Below are positions 1-7,676 of a stretch of 52,345 nucleotides of DNA, in pieces (position 1 is the first letter of the stretch; every line of letters begins with the position of its first letter). Made by a program: the position numbers and the translations under genes. The notes below the pieces were generated by a model. That model worked only from the letters and a program-made list of their open reading frames with translations, did no database searches and was not told where the DNA came from. The stretch comes from Cryobacterium sp. (GTDB lineage: Bacteria > Actinomycetota > Actinomycetes > Actinomycetales > Microbacteriaceae): contig JAHBST010000006.1 of assembly GCA_019638975.1 (NCBI GenBank), positions 1-52,345 of the forward strand, in the 5' to 3' direction.

Positions 1-117
1 GTCGGGATGCCGTTCCAGTTCGGGCTCACCTCGCAGTTGCTCGGCGGGGTGGGGCGGGATGCTGAATATGTGGCGGAGCGGATTGCGGCTAGACGCCTTG
101 CGGTTGCTGCCGCTTGA
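1..117 (+). CDS. C-terminal end of a flavin-containing monooxygenase-like oxidoreductase (partial)
   Basis: The frame is open from base 1 and stops with TGA at 115-117, so only the last 38 residues are present. They contain VGMPFQFGLTSQLLGGVGRDA, the C-terminal signature of NAD(P)/FAD-dependent monooxygenases of the flavin-containing monooxygenase type. In those enzymes this segment follows the second nucleotide-binding region. The same ending recurs, more diverged, at 427-519 in a second broken copy. The substrate cannot be inferred from this fragment, and the assignment rests on this short motif and its duplicate. Confidence 0.65.
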   Translation, partial: VGMPFQFGLTSQLLGGVGRDAEYVAERIAARRLAVAAA

Positions 118-224
118 GAATCCGTGAGCGAGCTGCCCATCAGCCGGTGTGGTAAGCGGCGCACTCAGCTCAGCGTCCGCTCCAGCCGTGCGCGGTAGTC
201 AATCGCGGGCGACCTTTACTTGGC

Positions 225-521
225 GTGCAGGGACTGCCGCGCATCAGCCGGGTGACGGATGGCCGGCCGATCGCGGACGGCGCCGCCGTGCCCAGACCCG
301 CCACCGTGATCTGGGCGACCGGATACCGCCCCGGTCTCGACTGGATCGCCGGCCTCCCCCTCGACGAGTACGGCCTGCCCGTCACCTGCCGCGGTGCGGT
401 CGAGAGCATGCCCGGGCTGTTCTTCGTCGGGATGCCGTTCCAGTACGCGCTGACCTCAGCGCTGCTCGGCGGGGTGGGGCGGGATGCGGGGTATGTGGTG
501 AGGCGGATTGTGAAAAGGTGA
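225..521 (+). pseudogene. 5'-truncated second copy of the flavin monooxygenase C-terminus
   Basis: An open stretch of 98 codons encodes only the last quarter of a flavin-containing monooxygenase. It shows the ATG-type motif VIWATGYRPGLDWI (about residues 28-41), a GLPVTCRGAVESMPGLFFVG stretch and the terminal MPFQYALTSALLGGVGRDA block. A full enzyme has about 350-450 residues and starts with a FAD-binding GxGxxG motif, which is absent here or upstream in any frame I can read. The terminal block is near-identical to bases 1-94, so this is a tandem paralogue or partial duplication with its 5' part lost. It could still be translated as a short protein, but it lacks the parts needed for catalysis. 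Confidence 0.6.
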
Positions 522-758
522 CGAATATCGACAGCCACATTCCGGCCGCTGCCCTGACTAGTAGACGTTATAGCCTTCGCAGTACTGTGACACCTCGGGT
601 TTGACCACTTATCTGTAGGTCCAAGCAAAGGCGAGAGATGCGGAACGTGAGAGCCATTCACGCGATCGTCTACCCGGATTCGTCGAACTAAACCGAGAAC
701 ACGATTGAAGCACACAGGAAGACCCGAAGCAGAACTATTCAGTCCAGACCCGACCTCG
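522..758. other. Non-coding edge between the monooxygenase remnant and the modification locus
   Basis: No convincing gene is visible on either strand. The base composition becomes less GC-rich from here to about 5700 than in the flanking core genes, which suits the start of an acquired segment. I see no integrase, tRNA or clear attachment repeat at this edge. Confidence 0.4.
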
Positions 759-2633
759 TCAGGATGCGCTCACCGTGACGAGGGTTCCAAGATACTTGAT
801 GTTGGCCGCCCGAGAGTGTTTAGGGTAACCCAACTCATCGCACACCGCCTCGACCTTCTGGCACAGGACATCGGCGTTTCCTTGGTCCATCGACAGCGAT
901 TTCGTCCTCTCGTCGCGGTTCGTTGTCTGCCACTGCATGTGGACATCAAGCGGGTGCTTTGGTGTGTAGGGAGAAATATTGAAGATCTCATGACCTTTCT
1001 TCGTGATCCAGGCCGCACCGACCTCAAGAACCGCACCCCAAGAGGTTTCCGCCTTCTTGCTGGTCACGAATAGCACGAGCACTTTCTCGGTGGAGTAGCT
1101 GTCCACGAAGAATTCCCGCAGATACTCCCAGACCTCCTGCCCGTGTGGAATCCGCGAGTCTTGGTCCTCACTACTTGTGTAGATGATTTCGTCCGCGGAA
1201 ATGTTGTTGTAGAGCAGCATCTGATAGATAACATCCGCAAGCGCCTTGTCCGCACCGGAATGACTAATAAGTACCTTCTTTTTCTGGGTGTCAACGAGCG
1301 CCTTCAACCCCAGATCAGGACTGTGCTCACTCAACGCCTTCCCAATGGCATCTCGGATGTCCCTGGAGGTACCGTCAACCCCGAGAAGCTCAAGCGCCTC
1401 CGAAGCCGACTCGGTGACCTTCTTCCGGTAGACGTCAACTGATGCGCGAAGACGCTCTTCGTTGGCAAGTTGCTCCTCTTCCTTCTGCTTCTTCTTCGCG
1501 GCGTTCTGAAGGTCCGCGAAGATGTCACGCCGCCGACGCACATCTGCGAGCAATTCACGCACGAAATTGAGAACCACTTCGTACCTGGGGTCATCTGACT
1601 TGTACCCTTGCCTATTACTGAGCGCCATGTCAGGAAGCTCGGTCAACTCAAAGAGATCAACATGCAATTGGCCCACGACGTACACCTCACTCAGGCGGTT
1701 CTGGCCAACTGCAGGAAGAATGTTAAACTCGCCGAGCTTCCCGTTCGCGAAGAGAGAGATGAAGTTGTCAGGGAAGTCTGTCCGTTCGGCCTTGAGTTCT
1801 CTCGTACTCTTGTACGTTCCAATCCAACCCACGATCTTGAGTTCGTACTCGCGTTCCGCGCCACTGACATTCATCATCGATATGGGCATAACGAATGGAT
1901 CGCGAACGTCCACAAGATCGCTACGACGGTCTGGGTAACTGTCAGGGACGAGCGCAGCCAAGCCCGAGAACTCAGCACCAAGAGTGATGAGCGTGCTCAT
2001 CAAACTCATCACACTGCTATCGAAGTCATCGATGACCGCTGTCTCAGTTCCGCGAATCACGTGGATTCGGAAGTCGGAGCTAACCACAGGGAACAGCTTG
2101 AGCAGATTCCGTTTCACAGCGGCCATGGTCTTGTGAAGCCCATACTCAGGGCTTTGCATCACAATTGCGGTACCTCGATCCGTCGCATATGAGAATGTGA
2201 TGTCGTCATCGGGGATCGCCTGAAGCAGGCGATCTTCAGGAGGATGCCGCGTCAGAACGAAACCTGACTTCTCACCGTCAGCCGTGGTCAGAACGTCGAC
2301 ACTTTCAGAGACCGAGAGCGCTGCCAGTTTGCCTACACCCTTGCGACCCATCTTCCTTCGCCCAGACGGCGTAACTGCTTCCTCTTCCGTAGTACGGGAT
2401 ACCCCTGCCACGTTTAAGAATTTGGTTACATCACCTGCTGCATATGACATCCCGCGCCCGTCATCCTCAACTCGAATAGCATTGGATTCCTCGACTACAT
2501 AAACATTTTTGGCGTCCGCATCGTAGGCGTTTGCGATCAGCTCAGCGAGGACATAGTAGATGTTCGTGTAAAGGTTCGGCCCCAAGAGTTCAAGGATCCG
2601 AGCGTCAACCGTCAGTTCGTACTGCTTTGCCAC
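759..2633 (-). CDS. GHKL (MutL/MORC/Hsp90-type) ATPase with C-terminal TIR domain
   Basis: This 624-residue protein combines two domains. Residues 1-200 form a GHKL ATPase: motif N1 is ELIANAYDAD (31-40, with E31 and N35), motif G1 is VEDDGRGM (55-62), and the glycine-rich lid GRRKMGRKGVGKL lies at 91-103. The middle (about 200-360) resembles the transducer part of such ATPases. A charged coiled-coil stretch (365-405, rich in K and E) leads to a TIR domain from about 451: VLISHSGADKALAD at the start, then SWGAVLEVGAAW, where E537 fits the catalytic glutamate of NAD-cleaving TIR domains. The start is GTG with GAGAGG upstream. It lies 17 bases behind the methyltransferase 2651-3733 and is probably co-transcribed with it. 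GHKL ATPases of this kind are known beside Vsr and cytosine methyltransferase genes in restriction-modification loci. The TIR effector role is inferred. Confidence 0.85.
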   Translation of the reverse strand: MAKQYELTVDARILELLGPNLYTNIYYVLAELIANAYDADAKNVYVVEESNAIRVEDDGRGMSYAAGDVTKFLNVAGVSRTTEEEAVTPSGRRKMGRKGVGKLAALSVSESVDVLTTADGEKSGFVLTRHPPEDRLLQAIPDDDITFSYATDRGTAIVMQSPEYGLHKTMAAVKRNLLKLFPVVSSDFRIHVIRGTETAVIDDFDSSVMSLMSTLITLGAEFSGLAALVPDSYPDRRSDLVDVRDPFVMPISMMNVSGAEREYELKIVGWIGTYKSTRELKAERTDFPDNFISLFANGKLGEFNILPAVGQNRLSEVYVVGQLHVDLFELTELPDMALSNRQGYKSDDPRYEVVLNFVRELLADVRRRRDIFADLQNAAKKKQKEEEQLANEERLRASVDVYRKKVTESASEALELLGVDGTSRDIRDAIGKALSEHSPDLGLKALVDTQKKKVLISHSGADKALADVIYQMLLYNNISADEIIYTSSEDQDSRIPHGQEVWEYLREFFVDSYSTEKVLVLFVTSKKAETSWGAVLEVGAAWITKKGHEIFNISPYTPKHPLDVHMQWQTTNRDERTKSLSMDQGNADVLCQKVEAVCDELGYPKHSRAANIKYLGTLVTVSAS

Positions 2634-2650
2634 GTCAAACCTCTCGTTTG

Positions 2651-3733
2651 CTATCGAGCGCCGACTTCGACCGAATCCAACTCCTTGCCTGCAAGCGCCG
2701 ACATGAACTGCCGCCCCACGGCAGCACCAAATGCCGGCGGGACCGCATTCCCGATCAATCGGCCGACTGCCTGCATCGACGGTCGTTCACCCGCCGGCAC
2801 GAAAGCGTAATCCCGAGGAAATCCCTGCAGCATCGCAGCTTCCCGAAGAGTCAAACTGCGATCTTGTTCGGGATGACCAAACCGTCCCGTGCCGAAATTG
2901 TATGCCTGCGTCGTGATCGTCGGCGAAGGAGCATCTCCCCTCATCCGCCCGTAGAAAGCCTGGAAACTCGCCCCGCTCGCCTTCTTATGGCACGGCGAAA
3001 GTAGATGCTCCGGCCAGTCATGCCAGGTTCCTCCAGGTAGCGAAGCCTTCATTCGAGAGAGATTCGTAGGGGTCAATCGACGTGCCCTATGAAGGGGATC
3101 GTTCGGATCTACCTCACCATGCCCTAATCGAGGCAGCGACCCAATTGTCTGCGCGACCGTCTTGAAGTTCCTCTTGTCCTTGTTACCTCTCGGCAGGCTG
3201 ATAGAGCCGACGCGGGACGCCATTAGGACCAGGCGACGGCGCTCCTGAGGAAGCCCAAACTCCGGGCCGTAGAGTGTTCCGAAGTCGACGCTGTAATTGA
3301 GACCCTCGAGCTGAGTCACGAAATCTTCGAACACCGACATGCGAGCCAGACGCGTGACGTTTTCCATCGTGACAAATTCCGGCTCAGTCGCGGCCACCAG
3401 ACGCCCAAAGTGCGAAAGCAGGTCCCAATTGTCCTCGCCACGCGTATCAGCGCCGCGTCGATGACTTGAAAACGGCTGACACGGCGCACATCCCGCGAGC
3501 AGTCGGTGCTCCCCAGGAGTCCACAAGGTATCTAAGTATTCGCCTTGGATATTGCCGACATCCATTTGGAGAAACTTCGCCTTCAGATTCGCCTCATATG
3601 GGTACCTGCATGCGGGATCAAGGTCGATACCCGCGACGACCGAAATGCCCGCGGCCACCATTCCCCGGGAGAGCCCACCGGCGCCCACAAAATAGGTCAA
3701 TCGCTGTGATCTGGGGACGGAGACTCCCAGCAA
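2651..3733 (-). CDS. DNA (cytosine-5-)-methyltransferase, PCQ type
   Basis: The 360-residue product transfers a methyl group from S-adenosylmethionine to C5 of cytosine in a specific DNA site. Motifs appear in canonical order: motif I FVGAGGLSRGM (15-25), motif IV with the catalytic cysteine in GCAPCQPFS (C85), motif VI ENV (124-126), motif VIII QERRR (163-167), a variable target-recognition region, motif IX REAAMLQGFP, and motif X GNAVPPAFG near the end. The start is unusual: an in-frame stop sits directly upstream of TTG at 3731-3733, no ATG occurs before motif I, and no good ribosome-binding site is close, so it may be leaderless. The usual Asp of motif I (DLFxGxGG) is Thr here (LTYFVGAGG). 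It is followed at 17 bases by the GHKL-TIR gene and preceded on the same strand by vsr. The target sequence cannot be predicted. Confidence 0.85.
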   Translation of the reverse strand: MLGVSVPRSQRLTYFVGAGGLSRGMVAAGISVVAGIDLDPACRYPYEANLKAKFLQMDVGNIQGEYLDTLWTPGEHRLLAGCAPCQPFSSHRRGADTRGEDNWDLLSHFGRLVAATEPEFVTMENVTRLARMSVFEDFVTQLEGLNYSVDFGTLYGPEFGLPQERRRLVLMASRVGSISLPRGNKDKRNFKTVAQTIGSLPRLGHGEVDPNDPLHRARRLTPTNLSRMKASLPGGTWHDWPEHLLSPCHKKASGASFQAFYGRMRGDAPSPTITTQAYNFGTGRFGHPEQDRSLTLREAAMLQGFPRDYAFVPAGERPSMQAVGRLIGNAVPPAFGAAVGRQFMSALAGKELDSVEVGAR

Positions 3734-3921
3734 TCACACTATTGGGGCGACTCAATATATCTTCCCCTGTCTCCTCGAGTTAGCCGCTGAAAGTTACGCT
3801 CAGAGACCTCAACGCGTGTTCACCCCCGCCCTTGCGTGAGATGGGCAGGGAAGCAGGTCACGCTGCCTATTCTAGAGAGGAGCACCGACGAAGTCGAACT
3901 TCCGTCACGCCCAGCATCGGG
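3734..3921 (-). promoter_or_regulatory. Gap between vsr and the PCQ methyltransferase; possible promoter
   Basis: This 188-base gap has no gene. Read on the minus strand, a TATATT hexamer lies about 21-26 bases before the TTG start of the methyltransferase, and no good -35 box is visible at 17 bases. It could drive a short-leader or leaderless transcript of the methyltransferase and GHKL-TIR genes. Evidence is weak. Confidence 0.25.
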
Positions 3922-4353
3922 TTACAACGGTGCATCCGTCCGCACGGCAGCCGAGACCTTTCGCGCTACAGCATCCGGATCTTCGTGGCTCCAAAATCTA
4001 AGCACTCTCCAACCCCGTCGGGTCAGTTCCTTAGTCGTTTGACAGTCACGCTCGCGGTTGCGCGCGATCTTTGCCTCCCAGTATTCGCGGTTCATCACAG
4101 GCATTCGGCAATGATCGGGACATCCGTGCCAATAGCATCCATCAATCAGTACGACGACGCGGGCGCGGGTGAACAAGATATCAGCCGTTCGTCTGAGATC
4201 CTTCTCAGGCCGTGCGTTAGTGCGGTATCGCAACCCCATTGCGTGCAATCTCTGGCGGACAAAGAGCTCCGGCTTTGTATCACTTGAACGATTGCCCATC
4301 ATCGAGTGCCGCGCATGTTCGGAGGAGGCCCAGGAGAGAGACAGCTCTGGCAT
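3922..4353 (-). CDS. vsr: Very short patch repair endonuclease (Vsr)
   Basis: The 143-residue protein nicks DNA 5' of the T in T:G mismatches created by deamination of 5-methylcytosine, and so protects methylated sites from mutation. The family pattern is complete. The N-terminal WASSEHARHSMMGNRSSDTKPEL is followed by the catalytic aspartate in TADILF (D58) and the metal/zinc motif DGCYWHGCPDHC (71-82, with C73, H76, C78, H81 and C82). EYWEAKIARNRERD (90-103) and GWRVLRFWSHED close the fold. Length is normal for the family (about 135-155). The ATG start is supported by the conserved N-terminus. It diverges from the second methyltransferase by 46 bases and lies upstream of the PCQ methyltransferase on the same strand. 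Vsr genes almost always accompany a cytosine-C5 methyltransferase, here two. Confidence 0.92.
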   Translation of the reverse strand: MPELSLSWASSEHARHSMMGNRSSDTKPELFVRQRLHAMGLRYRTNARPEKDLRRTADILFTRARVVVLIDGCYWHGCPDHCRMPVMNREYWEAKIARNRERDCQTTKELTRRGWRVLRFWSHEDPDAVARKVSAAVRTDAPL

Positions 4354-4399
4354 GTCGTGAGCTTACACACAGCACCGGTGAGGTAGAAGTAGAAAATCA
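4354..4399. promoter_or_regulatory. Divergent promoter region, vsr / PCT methyltransferase
   Basis: Only 46 bases separate the start codons of the two divergent transcription units, so both promoters must lie here or reach into the coding ends. GAGGTAGAAG lies about 10 bases before the GTG at 4400 and may be its ribosome-binding site. No clear C-box or other inverted repeat is visible. Confidence 0.4.
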
Positions 4400-5602
4400 G
4401 TGCCGCCAAGTAGTGTCTTGAATATGGGTAGGGTTACGAATCTGGATGCAGCAAGGCCGAAGGTTCTCGAGTTCTTCGCCGGTATTGGGCTGGCTCGTAT
4501 GGGTCTTGAGCGAGCGGGATTTAAAGTTGCTTGGGCAAACGACTATGAAGTCGCTAAGTGGTCGATGTATTCGAGTCAATTTGGCGATGCTGCAGCTGAA
4601 GACCATGCATTTGCACTGGGCGATATCGGCAAAATAAGAGCAGTGGATCTACCCGATAACGCCGCACTGGCATGGGCTTCGTCGCCTTGTACCGACTTGT
4701 CAATAGCCGGATCTAGAGCAGGACTCGATGGATCAGCATCTGGCACGTTTTGGCACTTTATACGCATTCTTGAAGAACTCGATAGTAGTCGCCCTCGCGT
4801 AGTCGTGCTGGAGAACGTGATTGGCTTGGCGACTTCGCATGGTGGCGACGATCTCGCCGCAGCCATTCGTGCCTTTAACAGCCTCAATTACTCGGTGGAT
4901 GTAATGTCCATTGACGCAAGGCGCTTTCTTCCCCAGTCGCGGCCGAGACTGTTCATCATTGGAGCGCAAGATCCGCCGGCGGACACCACGGAGCTCAGCT
5001 CCGAACTTCGACCCGACTGGCTGCAATGGGTTTACGGGGATGAGAGTCTAGTGACACATCGAGCAGCCATTCCCGCCCCACCGGCACCACTAACCTCCGG
5101 GCTAGGTGAACTCATCGAAGCCCTTCCGCTAGGAGACGATCGCTGGTGGGATGTCGGGCGCACAGAAGCCTTTCTCCAATCTTTGTCGACGACTCAATGG
5201 GCGCGCGTTTCCGAATTGCGTCGCGCGAAGGGGGTCAAATATAGGACTGCATATCGTCGAACGCGCAATGGTGTCCCCGTCTGGGAAGTACGTCACGATG
5301 ACATAGCCGGCTGTTTGCGCACGGCCCGAGGCGGTTCGTCAAGGCAAGCAGTCGTACGTCTGGGGAATCGACGACTACAAGTTCGCTGGATGACCCCGCT
5401 TGAGTATGCGCGCCTCATGGGTGCCGAGAACTACCACCTCACAACGGCTCGAACGAATCAATCCCTATTTGGGTTTGGAGATGCTGTGGCCGTCCCCGTT
5501 GTGGAGTGGCTTGCCAAAGAGTATCTTATGCCTCTCGTCCGAGGCGAATTAAACTCGACTGATGCCAGCTCTAGGGTTCGTCAAAGCCTAGGGTTATCTT
5601 GA
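4400..5602 (+). CDS. DNA (cytosine-5-)-methyltransferase, PCT type
   Basis: The 400-residue protein is a second, distinct cytosine-C5 methyltransferase. Motif I is LEFFAGIGLARMGLE (23-37). Motif IV is SSPCTDLSIAG with catalytic C97; Thr replaces the common Gln after Cys, as in a known subgroup of these enzymes. Motif VI is LENV (137-140) and motif VIII is QSRPR (179-183). The C-terminal part has WMTPLEYARLMG (motif IX) and GFGDAVAVPVVEWL (motif X). I used GTG at 4400 as start, with a purine-rich GAGGTAGAAG before it; ATG at 4424 is an alternative that loses only eight residues. The GIY-YIG nuclease gene follows on the same strand after 86 bases, so the pair resembles a type II methyltransferase-endonuclease unit whose nuclease is now broken. 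Confidence 0.88.
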   Translation: MPPSSVLNMGRVTNLDAARPKVLEFFAGIGLARMGLERAGFKVAWANDYEVAKWSMYSSQFGDAAAEDHAFALGDIGKIRAVDLPDNAALAWASSPCTDLSIAGSRAGLDGSASGTFWHFIRILEELDSSRPRVVVLENVIGLATSHGGDDLAAAIRAFNSLNYSVDVMSIDARRFLPQSRPRLFIIGAQDPPADTTELSSELRPDWLQWVYGDESLVTHRAAIPAPPAPLTSGLGELIEALPLGDDRWWDVGRTEAFLQSLSTTQWARVSELRRAKGVKYRTAYRRTRNGVPVWEVRHDDIAGCLRTARGGSSRQAVVRLGNRRLQVRWMTPLEYARLMGAENYHLTTARTNQSLFGFGDAVAVPVVEWLAKEYLMPLVRGELNSTDASSRVRQSLGLS

Positions 5603-5688
5603 AGCCGTCGGGAAGGTACCGCTAATCCCAGTTTAAATGCCCTGACCGCCCCACCGGGCGCTCTTCGCGACTTGAATGGAGACCGAAC

Positions 5689-6407
5689 TTGGCAAAGGTG
5701 TCTAAGAGGGAACAACCCCCTCGCTCGGTGCGCATGATACGGGCCGAGCTCGCCAAGCTCATGTCCACCGTGGATCCTGAGTCTCCCGGACAACCGATTG
5801 GGGACGCGGTCGGAATTTACGCCTATTTTGATTACGACGGCGAGCCAATCTATGTCGGTCAAACATCAGCTGCGTTCCGGGACCGTGTAGGCCGGCATTT
5901 GACTGGTCAGCGATCCGACGCTGTAGCGAAGTTCATTCTCGATCCGTTCGAGGTTGCTGACGTGAAGCTATGGAGCGTTCCCTCGGTCGGAGCCGCTCAG
6001 AATCCAGACAGACCCGGTTCGCCTGCGAGTACCGCCCAAAAGCGGAAGCTATTGGAAACCTTACGAGTACACCGTCTACCGCGAGCTGGAACGCGACAGT
6101 ATCTTTCACGCGGTCCTAAATGAGGGGGTGGTTAGGACAGGGAGTGGTCCGTCTCCCCAAGCCGTTCGTGGTCGAATTATTCCTGAAGAACTCTGGGAGA
6201 AGCGCAAGCACGCGGACGTACGGATCGCACGACGCGTCAATCTATTGCTCGGTTATCTCAAATGATCTCGAACGTGAGGTCTCCGGTGGCATGCGTCGTA
6301 CCTTGTTACTTCAGGCCAAGAGACTTGCCTGGTTAGCCGAAAACCGGCTACATGAGATTGGCGCTGAGCTTCCTGACCGGGAGGATCGTTTGATCGACGA
6401 GGATTGA
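5689..6407 (+). pseudogene. GIY-YIG nuclease family protein, broken by two frameshifts
   Basis: The N-terminal part (TTG start at 5689) has the GIY-YIG core: GIYAYF, EPIYVGQT and FRDRVGRHL (about residues 42-70). Reading continues to KLLETL, then shifts at about 6062-6064, where one extra base joins it to EYTVYRELERDSIFHAVLNE and ...RKHADVRIARRVNLLL. A second extra base near 6250-6251 leads to VISNDLEREVSGGMRRTLLL, ending at TGA 6405-6407. Joined, this gives about 238 residues with the layout of a known actinobacterial GIY-YIG family. In its position behind the methyltransferase it is probably the cognate endonuclease. As it stands only a 144-residue product with a foreign tail can be made. 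The core catalytic segment survives in that product, so residual activity is not excluded. Confidence 0.75.
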
Positions 6408-6720
6408 ACGCTTACTCGACGCGAATCACAGCACGACGTTGGAGGCAGATCCACTAATCGATCAAGTACCTCGGTGAGCAGTGCCCGCGCATCCTCAACG
6501 CTTAGGTTCGCGTCCTCCTCCCGCCACGGGCCAAACTCGCGGGCCGGCGCAGGGCGAGCGAGAGAGGCAGCGCGGCATCCCGGATACTGGACGCGCGCCC
6601 CGATCAGGTGACACACCGTCGAGCAGGTCTGCCCAGAACTCATCCGCCGCGATGCGAAGCTGCTCGCTGACGATGTGCACCCACACCGGCGGAGAGCCGG
6701 TTCCGGAGCCTGCGTTTGCG
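6408..6720. other. Stretch without a confident gene
   Basis: About 310 bases between two pseudogenes. On the minus strand a short frame beginning at 6743 (MRRETVLVANAGSG...) followed after a frame change by EDARALLTEVLDRLVDLPP has some protein-like character, but I recognise no family. It may be another decayed gene or the lost 5' half of the HNH gene. No repeat or RNA feature stands out. Confidence 0.3.
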
Positions 6721-7085
6721 ACCAGCACTGTCTCGCGCCGCATCCGGGACGCCCAGCTCTCTCGTGACGTGAAAGGCCTTTACGGGCACCACTGCCAGGT
6801 GTGCCAATCGTCGATACCTGGGATTGGCGACCGTTACTACTCGGAAGGTCCCCACGTCCGACCGCTCGGCGACCACATCCGGGAGCTGACGCGCTGAACA
6901 ACCTCCTGTGTCTGTGCCCGAACCACCACACCCAGCTCGACATCGGCGGGATGGTCATCCTCAACGATCTCACGGTGGCGAAGACGAGCGACCTCAACCC
7001 GTTCGCCGAGTTGACGTTCCGCAAAGATCACAAGCTCGATGTTGCGAACGCGCAGTACCACCGGTCGCAGTGGGGATTCGCTTAG
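6721..7085 (+). pseudogene. HNH endonuclease remnant, frameshifted and 5'-truncated
   Basis: The recognisable part starts at SRRIRDAQLSRDVKGLYG and continues with the zinc-binding CQVC pair and EGPHVRPLG. One frameshift near 6870 changes the frame to PHPGADALNNLLCLCPNHH, the HNH finger with its second cysteine pair and histidines, ending in WGFA and TAG at 7083-7085. Together these match the C-terminal HNH domain of McrA-like restriction endonucleases, whose family members often carry an SRA/YDG domain in front for reading modified cytosine. No such N-terminal domain is readable here. The stop overlaps the 3' end of the oppositely oriented NUDIX pseudogene by two bases. Confidence 0.65.
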
Positions 7086-7558
7086 CGCGGGAGCCAGTCC
7101 GTCGACTCGACGGTTTCGCCATCCTCGGCAAACGCAAACGTCGCGACGACTACTCCCGCGCAGCGAGCAGCAGCCAATGCTTCGCGTCATCCCACATCTC
7201 GTCGAGCGCAATGGCGTCAAGCGGATGCCACTGGGCTCGAGTTCGACGGATGTCCTCGGCTCCCCCACCCATCGACGACACACGAACGCCCACGACTTCT
7301 GACTCCACTCCGGGTGATGCGGAAAACGGGCAGGTCAATCTTCGCCAATTAGCTCTAGCGCGTCAGCATCGACGACCACCCCAATCTCTTCGGCAACCTG
7401 CGCACGGCGGCATCCGTTGGGGACTCACCGATCTCGAGCTTCCCGCCTCCGCCGACCAGCTTGCCCCGCCCGAAGCCAGTTTTCTTCGGCCAAGCAGCAC
7501 CTCTGCCCTGCGCGGTCTCCCGCACGAGGTAGCAGACACATACCTCCGGAGAGGTCAT
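7082..7558 (-). pseudogene. NUDIX hydrolase (MutT/MTH1-like), several frameshifts
   Basis: Read leftward from ATG at 7558, the protein starts MTSPEVCVCYLVRE, then KKTGFGRGKLVG and GGKLEIGESPTDAAVR. A shift near 7402 is needed to complete the NUDIX box as VAEEIGVVVDADALELIGE. Further shifts join FPHHPEWSQKSWAFVCRRW, then WHPLDAIALDEMWDDAKHW, and finally VVATFAFAEDGETVESTDWLPR with TAA at 7082-7084. The reconstructed protein of about 155 residues matches the MTH1-type layout (NUDIX box followed by the W-x-PLD..P..MW region), enzymes that hydrolyse oxidised purine nucleotides. At least four frameshifts make it a pseudogene. The gene order and codon usage do not show whether it was acquired with the defence genes. 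Confidence 0.7.
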
Positions 7559-7676
7559 GGTGAAAGCGTATCTGGTGCCTCAACGCCTGCCCCCGAACTG
7601 GCCACAGCGGAGTCGCGCGCAACGAGCCGACTGAGAGGAACGCGGTCAGCCGGAGCCGCGGGGTCGGGGGATCAGC

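Noticed and set aside
6495..6743. Minus-strand frame of 82 codons beginning MRRETVLVANAG
   Set aside because: Part of it looks protein-like, but it overlaps the HNH remnant, changes character after 50 codons and matches no family I know.
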